DNA of 64,000 nucleotides from a virus. The first letter of the stretch is position 1; the number at the start of each line of letters is the position of its first letter. A program made the translations under genes and the position numbers. The stretch is from IMG/VR virus record IMGVR_UViG_3300019850_000189, positions 1 through 64,000 of that record; one strand, 5' to 3'. The notes beneath the pieces are model-generated. The model did not search any database. It saw only the letters and a program-made list of their open reading frames with translations, and was not told the origin of the DNA. This document shows positions 33,960-41,174 of this stretch, one piece after another.

Positions 33960-34168
33960 TGAAATTATACAAGGTTTTGAACGAATTAATTGGAGCACCA
34001 ATTGGATTTTATTCCCTCCCATATAGACAACTATCTGGAAGTGAGGGTTATTATGGAAGCGTGAATGCGCCATTTATGCCTCCGCATACAACAGCTAATT
34101 TGGCATATAAAGCAGCTAAATACAAAAAGAAAAATAAAAAGAAAACGGAAAGAAAAAATGAAACTTGA
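33959..34168 (+). CDS. Small basic protein with capsid-targeting-like leader
   Basis: 69 residues: leader MKLYKVLNE (hydrophobic-x-E), a Gly/Tyr/Pro middle, and a strongly basic tail (KYKKKNKKKTERK). Its start shares one base with the previous stop, and its end overlaps the next gene. The leader-plus-basic-body layout is that of T4 internal proteins, which are packaged with DNA and trimmed by gp21. Inference only. Confidence 0.55.
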   Translation: MKLYKVLNELIGAPIGFYSLPYRQLSGSEGYYGSVNAPFMPPHTTANLAYKAAKYKKKNKKKTERKNET

Positions 34169-34328
34169 ACAAGTAATAAAAGAATCAGATTGTAGTACTG
34201 GTTCTACAGATGTTAAAGGAATCCCACAAAGGATGATGCCAATAGTTCGTAGAAAACTTCCCGTCAAGCCCACTAATATAGTTGTTTATGCGAAGAAGAA
34301 AAAGAAGAAAAAAAAGAGAACAATTTAA
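34158..34328 (+). CDS. Small protein mimicking the capsid N-arm
   Basis: 56 residues from the ATG at 34158; a longer upstream frame is possible but this start begins the shared leader. Leader MKLEQVIKE, then STGSTDVKG (13-21) and MMPIVRRKLP (26-35), ending in YAKKKKKKKKRTI. These two blocks align in order and near-exact spacing with TGTSDVVG and IMLPIVRRVFP of the major capsid protein, right after its predicted cleavage site. It could be a minor head protein that docks like a capsid arm, or a fragment-derived gene. Confidence 0.6.
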   Translation: MKLEQVIKESDCSTGSTDVKGIPQRMMPIVRRKLPVKPTNIVVYAKKKKKKKKRTI

Positions 34329-34351
34329 GTGCCAGAATGCTGGAGAAATAA

Positions 34352-34681
34352 ATGAATTTAAAAAAAATTATATCAGAAGTTGATTTTACAGATCCATTTG
34401 CCGGAAATATAGATCGAAACAAAAAAATGGATAGAGAGGGCCTAATTAGAGCAATTAGAATGGATATCGCCGCCGAACACGATGCGGTCGCTCTATATAC
34501 GGCACACGCTCTCGCGACAGATAATGAAACAGCTAAATTAATTTTGTTGGATATAGCAAATGAAGAGCGTGTTCATGCTGGTGAGTTTATGAAGCTTCTG
34601 GATATTTTGACGGATGGCCAAGAGAGCGAACTGCTTTCAAAGGGAGAGCAGGAAGTAAGAAATAAAACTACTGAGGAATAA
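34352..34681 (+). CDS. Ferritin-like protein resembling encapsulated ferritin
   Basis: 109 residues. Leader MNLKKIISE then VDFTDPF, then two helices forming half of a four-helix bundle: RMDIAAEHDAVALY (36-49) and DIANEERVHAGEF (67-79). The likely iron ligands Glu42, Glu72 and His75 have the same 30 and 3 residue spacing as Glu32, Glu62 and His65 of encapsulated ferritin (EncFtn). Such half-ferritins dimerise to build a di-iron ferroxidase site and act inside encapsulin shells. The C-terminus is acidic and lacks an obvious encapsulin peptide; the N-terminal leader may replace it. Rubrerythrin-like is the alternative name. Confidence 0.72.
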   Translation: MNLKKIISEVDFTDPFAGNIDRNKKMDREGLIRAIRMDIAAEHDAVALYTAHALATDNETAKLILLDIANEERVHAGEFMKLLDILTDGQESELLSKGEQEVRNKTTEE

Positions 34682-34682
34682 C

Positions 34683-35090
34683 ATGGAATTATTACGTCTT
34701 TTATCACAGTTAGAAGAACAAATTGCTGGCACGAGTGCGATGGGCGGCCCAGCCAAGAAAACAGAGTTCATGCCTCTGACCAACATTTCAGATTCTATTA
34801 AAAGGCACAAAAAGAAAAAGAAGAAGATATCACATTATATATCACTAAAGCAATCTGATGTTGTGTTGGGCGACGCAGAACGTAAAAACGAAGGCATATC
34901 AGTCGGCCGAGATAAATTCGCTAATGTCAGAAGTAAAGGCAATGAGGAATACACACCCGGAACAAAATCTAAAGCGAAAAATAAACCAAATGAAATAAGT
35001 GGTAGAGAAAGAAAAAAAACAAAAAGAACTAAACTCAATTATTCTGATTTTGATTTCGGAACAGTTGGAATGTTTAACAAATATGTTTAA
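34683..35090 (+). CDS. Lysine-rich protein with leader-like N-terminus
   Basis: 135 residues: MELLRLLSQLEEQIAG (L-E-E within the leader), then low-complexity, strongly basic sequence (RHKKKKKK, RERKKTKRTK) with no predicted fold. Two bases after the ferritin-like gene. Composition suits a DNA-associated internal head protein. Confidence 0.52.
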   Translation: MELLRLLSQLEEQIAGTSAMGGPAKKTEFMPLTNISDSIKRHKKKKKKISHYISLKQSDVVLGDAERKNEGISVGRDKFANVRSKGNEEYTPGTKSKAKNKPNEISGRERKKTKRTKLNYSDFDFGTVGMFNKYV

Positions 35091-35099
35091 GAGAGATAT

Positions 35100-36176
35100 A
35101 TGGCAAATCCATATAATAGACCAGACGATGAGCTCCTTGATAGTTTTCATCGTGAGAACCCAGATTTTGATTTAATGAATGCCGTCAATGATGAATTGCA
35201 TAATATATCTGCGGCGCCATGTCGGGTTTATAAGTTGGATGTATCACAGAGTAAAGAAGATCCAGATAATATATATCCAGAGTTGATATATAGGACCTAT
35301 CTGCCTCCTATTGTGGTTAAAATGTATTATGTTGAGCCAACATGGACAGAGGAGTTAAATCGGCTGGGCATTAATATGCCAGAGGAAATAGTGCTTTCTA
35401 CTAACCTGCAAAGATTGATTGAAAGTATGAGATACGCAAAAACAGTCTCTTCAAAGGCAAGTGCTTCAATCAATATCAGTTATACATTTAATGAACAATC
35501 AGGTTATCCTTTCTCCACTTATGAGGATCCGGCAAATGAATTGACTGCTGTAAATATTTATCATGATGGTAATGGCAGACTTTATTCTAAACTGGTTTTT
35601 TCAGATGGCAATGAAATATGTGATCCAAATTTCGAACTGAATTATGAGGATAAGTGTGGTATTATAGATCTGGCCCATCCTGCGGTATCGACGGTAGAAA
35701 AGCTGGTGGATTTTGTAGACGGCCTCCCAAATTATTCAGCAGATCTCGAATCCGGCTCATTGGATATTCTATCTTCTAAGATGATTCCTTTCGCAAATTG
35801 GATAAATATAAAAGATTACATATACCAGGTGCCGGTAGACCGAACAGGTGGCGTCTATGATAATGTAGCTGATGTTCTGGAGCCTGGAGACATAATTGAA
35901 ACTGTAAGAAGACACGAAGCCACACGGCAAGGGACCGAACCCATTCACGGGTTGGATGGATCACCCACTTTGGACCCGGTTACTTTAGCACCTGTAAGAG
36001 GTAAAATATACGAAGTAAGATATTCTTTCGTAAGCAATGAAACACCCAGCTGGCATTATATTAATTTTAATATCACGGCAGACAAAATACCAATGGATAG
36101 CTATGATCAGGTCTTGAAGGGCTTGCCGGCAGATGAGGTTTGGACTCCTGGGCCAGGTGGTAGATGGTATGCTTAA
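35100..36176 (+). CDS. Structural protein, possibly neck (gp13/gp14 position)
   Basis: 358 residues, acidic, beta-rich, with no signal peptide. Sits upstream of the gp15-like, sheath and tube genes, where T4 has neck genes 13 and 14. No sequence motif proves this. Overlaps the next start by 8 bases. Confidence 0.5.
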   Translation: MANPYNRPDDELLDSFHRENPDFDLMNAVNDELHNISAAPCRVYKLDVSQSKEDPDNIYPELIYRTYLPPIVVKMYYVEPTWTEELNRLGINMPEEIVLSTNLQRLIESMRYAKTVSSKASASINISYTFNEQSGYPFSTYEDPANELTAVNIYHDGNGRLYSKLVFSDGNEICDPNFELNYEDKCGIIDLAHPAVSTVEKLVDFVDGLPNYSADLESGSLDILSSKMIPFANWINIKDYIYQVPVDRTGGVYDNVADVLEPGDIIETVRRHEATRQGTEPIHGLDGSPTLDPVTLAPVRGKIYEVRYSFVSNETPSWHYINFNITADKIPMDSYDQVLKGLPADEVWTPGPGGRWYA

Positions 36177-36393
36177 CAAATATGAGATATACATGCGTGA
36201 TTATGGGCCTGGCGCAACAGGGCATGTTTATGAGATAAATATATATAGGGCGAAACCCAAAAAGCTTTTGTTTTCATATCGTTCGCGGTTCGCGCCTCAT
36301 CACTCAGAAAAAAGAACGCGCTCGATTACACGCATGGTATATAGAATTATAGATTTAAGAATAAAAAGGCATATTTTGAATCACTTATTGTAA
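36169..36393 (+). CDS. Small basic protein
   Basis: 74 residues from ATG 36169, which overlaps the end of the previous gene by 8 bases and has GGTGG upstream. YEINIYRAKPKKLLFSYRSR then a helix ending IKRHILNHLL. Similar in layout (strand, basic loop, terminal helix) to other ~90-residue proteins here, but too short to claim kinship. Confidence 0.5.
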   Translation: MLNKYEIYMRDYGPGATGHVYEINIYRAKPKKLLFSYRSRFAPHHSEKRTRSITRMVYRIIDLRIKRHILNHLL

Positions 36394-36405
36394 TAGGAGT
36401 TTGAT

Positions 36406-36699
36406 ATGGCTAGTTTGAGAGAGTTATTGAACGATATTTTAGTTGAAGGTTGGGCAGGAGCTCGTGGCGTTCCTGATGGATCAGGTCCGGGGCCCGGTAT
36501 GACAGCTAAAGGCCGGCAACAGGGTATGGCAAATGGAATCAATAAAGATGCCGTCCACTCAGCGGCCGCCAGGGCAGCAAAAACAATTTTTGGCAAGGTT
36601 AATGAAAAAGAACTCAAGAAGACTGTAGCTGCTGCTATTAAGAAAGCCAAAGACACAAAACAGGCTATTCAAATAGCTACCGACATGATGAGGGGTTAA
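36406..36699 (+). CDS. Small Gly/Ala-rich protein with leader-like N-terminus
   Basis: 97 residues: MASLRELLNDILVEG (L-V-E then Gly fits prohead-protease preference), a Gly/Pro linker (GVPDGSGPGPGM), then basic helices (KELKKTVAAAIKKAKD). Strong Shine-Dalgarno. Candidate internal head protein. Confidence 0.52.
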   Translation: MASLRELLNDILVEGWAGARGVPDGSGPGPGMTAKGRQQGMANGINKDAVHSAAARAAKTIFGKVNEKELKKTVAAAIKKAKDTKQAIQIATDMMRG

Positions 36700-36700
36700 G

Positions 36701-37000
36701 ATGAAACTTTTGGAATTATTAAAACAAGAATTACACACGCCTACAATTCCAATAGTAGATCTGAAAAATCTCAACAATAATATCGATGATTATCTTAAAT
36801 ACGCAGATGATCTTTCGGATAAGCAGCGGGAAACTTTTATTCGCACCATGGTTAGAACAATGCAGTCTATTTCCAGAAAACTTTCGGCCAATAATAAGTA
36901 TGAGGGCTTCGTAAGGAGAATGTTTGATAAAGATAATTTAGACGATAATTTGAAGAAATTAAAATCATATAATAATAAGCTCATAAAGGAAAAACAATAA
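36701..37000 (+). CDS. Small helical protein with leader-like N-terminus
   Basis: 99 residues: MKLLELLKQELHTP (L-K-Q-E), then charged helices ending KLIKEKQ. One base after the previous stop. Candidate head cargo or core protein; no motif recognised. Confidence 0.52.
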   Translation: MKLLELLKQELHTPTIPIVDLKNLNNNIDDYLKYADDLSDKQRETFIRTMVRTMQSISRKLSANNKYEGFVRRMFDKDNLDDNLKKLKSYNNKLIKEKQ

Positions 37001-37019
37001 ATACAATGAGAGGGTAGGC

Positions 37020-37340
37020 ATGAGAACCATTAAACAGAGGCTCATAGAACAAGATCTTAAGCAGGGGAAAACTATCATCAATAAAGGCAATAATGATAAG
37101 TATGTAGAAGCAATATTTTACGTCTCTCAAAAAGGCGGAAGTGGTTACGATAAAAAGGCCTTAATCAGTCAAGAGAGTGCCTTAGCTAAAGAATATAAAT
37201 TTAGAATAGATAAAGACAAGCTTGGTAATGTTATTGATCATATCCGTAGTCTGCCTGGAGTTACCATGCAAACTAAGAATCAATCAGAAATGGGGCAAGG
37301 CACAGGAAAAGAAACACATAGTTTTCCGGAAATTAAATAA
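37020..37340 (+). CDS. Small protein with leader-like N-terminus
   Basis: 106 residues: MRTIKQRLIEQDLKQ contains L-I-E; body mixed alpha/beta. Its stop shares a base with the next ATG (TAATG). Function unknown. Confidence 0.52.
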   Translation: MRTIKQRLIEQDLKQGKTIINKGNNDKYVEAIFYVSQKGGSGYDKKALISQESALAKEYKFRIDKDKLGNVIDHIRSLPGVTMQTKNQSEMGQGTGKETHSFPEIK

Positions 37341-37630
37341 TGGCAAAGTCAGAATTAAAGTTCAATGAATTAATTAAAAAGGTTGAGAATGATATAGAGC
37401 AGATCAAAGCTGCAATTGTCCAAAGAGCCTCTGACGAAATTAAATCAACGTTTCAGGAAAGCAATGTTAATATCGAGCCGGCACCTTCTGGAGCTAACAT
37501 ATCAGTCAATAATGAAGATCATGAGTTTTTAAAAAAAGAATTCGGAGCGGATAAATACAAGCCGGCCAATAAGTCGATCAGGATCAAAAGAGGAATAGGA
37601 AAGAAAATAAAGAGGTGGATGGGGCAATAA
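37340..37630 (+). CDS. Hypothetical protein, possible head-tail joining
   Basis: 96 residues: N-terminal helix (NELIKKVENDIEQIKAAI) followed by a beta part and a basic C-terminus. Size and position just before the gp15-like gene fit small neck/completion proteins, but there is no clear match. Confidence 0.5.
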   Translation: MAKSELKFNELIKKVENDIEQIKAAIVQRASDEIKSTFQESNVNIEPAPSGANISVNNEDHEFLKKEFGADKYKPANKSIRIKRGIGKKIKRWMGQ

Positions 37631-37631
37631 A

Positions 37632-38738
37632 TTGTCAGTGCCAACATATTTTTTATTTAAGAGATACAGTGTTGAGGTAAAGAGGTGGTTACAATCCATT
37701 TTTCACATTCCAAGATTGGACAGTACCAACGCAAGTGTAAAAGTTGTTTATGCCACCCCAGAAAGGGCCATAGCGAAGTATGTAGTTCCTATCCGAAATC
37801 AAATGACAGACATTCCGGTAGTCGGTTTATACCTGGCTAATATGTCTTATCAACTTGAAAAAAATACCGCTATTGAAAACTATGAGGTAATTAAAGACAA
37901 AGATAATAACATAGCAAAACGCATGAAACCGTTCCAAGTTTATAGTTTAACGTATGTAATTAATATTTGGACAAAGCTTCAAATGGATATGGATGTCATG
38001 CTTTATTCTCTATTGAGCCAGCTGACTCCATTCCGATACCTGGCCGTAGACTCAAATATCGACTACAAGGAATATGATAATTTGGATAGATTTTATCCAA
38101 TGGAGAATGGCCCGCAACAGGGCAAAAATATAGATGCGAACACGAATGAGTTTGAGAAAAAACATGGTCAATGGTTCCCATTGACTTTGGATTCAGTAAA
38201 TGATGCCTCTAACCTCGAACCCGGTGAAGCAGGTGAAAGGGTAATTAGAACAGACATCAATTTGCTCTGTGATAGAGCTTATTTACCAATTGGCGGATTC
38301 GAATATAAATCAATTCGGGAATTGGAAATAAATAGTGTTTTAGATTGGAATACTGAGGAAGGCATCAGTATATATGCTCTTTCAGATGCTGATTATAATT
38401 ATTTAATGGCTCATGATGAGAACTGGCATTCTCCTGTTCCGACATATGGAGACTTGCCGATGACAGGCAATAGCATCGGCGATATACGTAGAGTAATTTC
38501 TGAGAATGGCTTATACGATGATGGTGAACCCTATGTTTGGGGAGTAGAAGATATATCATTCTATAAACCAGCGGTTGATACCCTGGGAGATCTACCACTG
38601 ACTGGCAGTATAGACGGCGATATTAGATATGTTAATAATAAATCAGAACACTATCGATGGAATGGATTTACAAGCAAATGGCAATTATATAATAGATGGA
38701 TCAAATATAGAATCTATTTGAGAGATATCGTAACATAG
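37632..38738 (+). CDS. Tail terminator/sheath stabiliser, gp15-like
   Basis: 368 residues from a TTG start. The N-terminal 150 residues follow the T4 gp15 layout: FKRYSVEVKRWLQSIF, strand VKVVYATPERA, IPVVGLYLANMSYQL, and YSLTYVINIWTK then MDVMLYSLLSQLTPFRYL. T4 gp15 caps the tail tube and sheath and joins to the neck. This protein is about 100 residues longer, with an inserted repeat-like part (TYGDLPMTGNSIGDIR and DTLGDLPLTGSIDGDIR). It lies two genes before the sheath, as in T4 where 15 precedes 18. Confidence 0.68.
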   Translation: MSVPTYFLFKRYSVEVKRWLQSIFHIPRLDSTNASVKVVYATPERAIAKYVVPIRNQMTDIPVVGLYLANMSYQLEKNTAIENYEVIKDKDNNIAKRMKPFQVYSLTYVINIWTKLQMDMDVMLYSLLSQLTPFRYLAVDSNIDYKEYDNLDRFYPMENGPQQGKNIDANTNEFEKKHGQWFPLTLDSVNDASNLEPGEAGERVIRTDINLLCDRAYLPIGGFEYKSIRELEINSVLDWNTEEGISIYALSDADYNYLMAHDENWHSPVPTYGDLPMTGNSIGDIRRVISENGLYDDGEPYVWGVEDISFYKPAVDTLGDLPLTGSIDGDIRYVNNKSEHYRWNGFTSKWQLYNRWIKYRIYLRDIVT

Positions 38739-38748
38739 GAGCCACAAT

Positions 38749-38934
38749 ATGATTTTCAAGATTAAAAATAAAACTTATCAGCCTTTGATGCTAATCATTG
38801 AAGATAAATATGTAACACTTCCAGCGAGGAAGACGATTAAAGTACACCATATCACAAAACAAATGAGAAATTTGGAAATTAAAGGATTTTTACAAATTAT
38901 AAGAATTCAAGAGGAAATAGACCAATTTCTCTAA
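38749..38934 (+). CDS. Small protein upstream of sheath
   Basis: 61 residues, beta-rich N-terminus (FKIKNKTYQPLMLII) then basic. Short proteins of this layout often precede sheath genes in myoviruses. Function unknown. Confidence 0.55.
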   Translation: MIFKIKNKTYQPLMLIIEDKYVTLPARKTIKVHHITKQMRNLEIKGFLQIIRIQEEIDQFL

Positions 38935-38956
38935 TCGAAGTAAGGGAGGAATATAA

Positions 38957-41074
38957 ATGGCTAACAATTTTTTGATGAGCCCTGGTGTTCTTGTTCAAGA
39001 ACGGGATCAAAGCTCTTACACGGTAACGTCCGCAGCCACACAAGTCGCCATGGTTGGATATGCCTCGAAGGGCCCAGTTGACACGCCAATGCTGGTCACA
39101 AGCGCGCAAGACTTTATTAATAAATTTGGCGCGCCGCCATCCAATAATCCATATATGGGTTTAGCTGCCCTCAAATTTTTCGAGGAAGGCAGTAGACTTA
39201 TTATTAGCAGAGCTGGTTATAATACCAGAGATGTTAGAGGCCTACCCGGCTGGCAATCATCAGGAGAGGTAACATCTAATACTGGCTGGATGGGTAAATT
39301 AACAAAAGCGACCTCTGAAATAGATAGAGCATTACAAACGGCGGCTGTACCATCTATAACAGGCACCAAGGATTTTCAATACGGTCTTACATACCTAACA
39401 GATGTTGACTTCACCCTTAGATACTATAATGATAGAACAGGTGAAAGTAAGACATTTAACGTGAGCGGAGATTTACTTGCTGATCCAGGCCGGACATCAG
39501 TCGCATTATTGGCAAGTGATCTCAATACGTTAATTGGTACGATAACCGGAGCAAGCACTTATTTTGAGTTTTCACAGAGTGGTGCAAATTATTTAATTTT
39601 AAGAATGCCATCCGGTGAGAATGAATATCTTGACAATAAAGCATCAATAAGCATCTCAGGAACTGGCGGCAGCACAACCATCAGCCAACTAGGTTTCTTG
39701 CAGGACAATCGTTCTGCTCATGGTGTAGGCGATGGAACTGGTGCTGATATACCTGCCAGTGGCATAACTGTAACAGCGAAAACAGAAGGTTCTTGGGGAA
39801 ATGATATTACATTAAGATTTTATAGTGAAACCACTTCGCAATTCGATTCAAGTTCAGGAACATTCTTGACTCAAACAATTTATAAAGCTCAGGTTTACTA
39901 TAAGGGCGGCTTGATTGAAACTTTTGATCAGATAGATTGGGAAGATGATTCTTCTGATTATTGGGTTGAGGACTTATTCCCAACAGCTCTTGGAGAGGGC
40001 TCTAATTATATTTCGATAGAGTTTAATACTACGGCTAATCCAAGCTCACCATACACGCCTCCAGAAGATATATCTGCAGATAGTGATGATTTCATCCAAC
40101 TAGGAACGGATGGAGCGGAGGCTACTCAAGGTGCTAATGGTATTCCGATTGTTGATGACACATATGGTTTTAACGCAGAACAGACAGATGCGCTTAATAA
40201 TACAGCTCTTACAGAACTGGATAGAGGTATTAACACTCTAGCGAATTCAGAAACTTGGGAATTTGATGTTGTATTAGTCCCAGGACAATCTTCTTCTGTA
40301 GTAATTAATTCCATTTTCAATCTTGTAATGACCAGAAGAGATTGTATGGCTATTATAGACTCTCCATTTGGTCTTACTTATGAAGATGTGGCTGAATGGC
40401 ACAATGGTCAGGGCCATGGAAATTCAGCAGCATTTAATACTTCATACGCAGCGTTATATTGGCCATGGTTATACGACTATGATGCATATAACAGACAGTA
40501 TGTATGGCTTCCTCCTTCAGGATATGTTGCGAAGCAATATGTCTATACTGATAATGTTTCCGATCCATGGCAGGCTCCAGCTGGCATGACCAGAGGTAAA
40601 ATTACTGCTTTGGATTTAGAACAGTCAGCTTCACAAAGCCAGAGGGATCTACTGTATGGCGAAACAAATGCTGTTAATCCGATTGTCAACTTTGTCGGTG
40701 AAGGTCTCACTATATGGGGTCAAAAGACTTTATTGAGAGACACCAAAGCAACAAATAGAGTTAATGTCAGAAGGCTTTTGATTTATGCTGAAAGATTAGT
40801 CGCTAAGATGGCCAAGTCCTTTGTATTCGAACCAACAGATGAAACAGCGTGGGCTGATTTTACAAGACGGGCAAATGCTATTATGGAGCCAATAAGAATA
40901 AGAAGAGGATTGTATTCTTACAAGGTTGTTATGGATTCAACAACTAATATTCCAGAAGTAATAGATCAAAATAAAATGGTTGGATACATCTTTTTACAGC
41001 CTACAAAAACTGCTGAATTTATTGAGGTGTATTTTACTGTTACATCAACGGGTGATACATTTATTAGTGAATAA
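38957..41074 (+). CDS. Tail sheath protein, gp18-like
   Basis: 705 residues. Forms the contractile sheath. Typical sheath opening (FLMSPGVLVQERDQSSYTV, about 5-23) with VAMVGYASKGPVDTPMLV next, and typical C-terminal core: VNPIVNFVGEGLTIWGQKTL, a VNVRRLLIYAERL block, and YSYKVVMDSTTN with VGYIFLQPTKTAEFIEV at the end. Strong GGAGG. Longer than minimal sheaths, with inserted beta domains (about 120-400) that likely sit on the outside. A homing endonuclease gene on the other strand separates it from the tube gene. Confidence 0.93.
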   Translation: MANNFLMSPGVLVQERDQSSYTVTSAATQVAMVGYASKGPVDTPMLVTSAQDFINKFGAPPSNNPYMGLAALKFFEEGSRLIISRAGYNTRDVRGLPGWQSSGEVTSNTGWMGKLTKATSEIDRALQTAAVPSITGTKDFQYGLTYLTDVDFTLRYYNDRTGESKTFNVSGDLLADPGRTSVALLASDLNTLIGTITGASTYFEFSQSGANYLILRMPSGENEYLDNKASISISGTGGSTTISQLGFLQDNRSAHGVGDGTGADIPASGITVTAKTEGSWGNDITLRFYSETTSQFDSSSGTFLTQTIYKAQVYYKGGLIETFDQIDWEDDSSDYWVEDLFPTALGEGSNYISIEFNTTANPSSPYTPPEDISADSDDFIQLGTDGAEATQGANGIPIVDDTYGFNAEQTDALNNTALTELDRGINTLANSETWEFDVVLVPGQSSSVVINSIFNLVMTRRDCMAIIDSPFGLTYEDVAEWHNGQGHGNSAAFNTSYAALYWPWLYDYDAYNRQYVWLPPSGYVAKQYVYTDNVSDPWQAPAGMTRGKITALDLEQSASQSQRDLLYGETNAVNPIVNFVGEGLTIWGQKTLLRDTKATNRVNVRRLLIYAERLVAKMAKSFVFEPTDETAWADFTRRANAIMEPIRIRRGLYSYKVVMDSTTNIPEVIDQNKMVGYIFLQPTKTAEFIEVYFTVTSTGDTFISE

Positions 41075-41082
41075 TAATTATT

Positions 41083-41108
41083 ACCAGCAGGGGAATTCTC
41101 CTGCTGGT
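41083..41108 (+). terminator. Hairpin after sheath gene
   Basis: Inverted repeat ACCAGCAGG / CCTGCTGGT with an 8-base loop, just after the sheath stop. The U tract is poor (TCTCATTC), so it may be a weak terminator or mRNA-stabilising hairpin. Confidence 0.5.
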
Positions 41109-41174
41109 TCTCATTCAAAATAAATAATGTATTCTTTATTTTTCGATTTGAAGGATTTATTAACTATTTCATAT

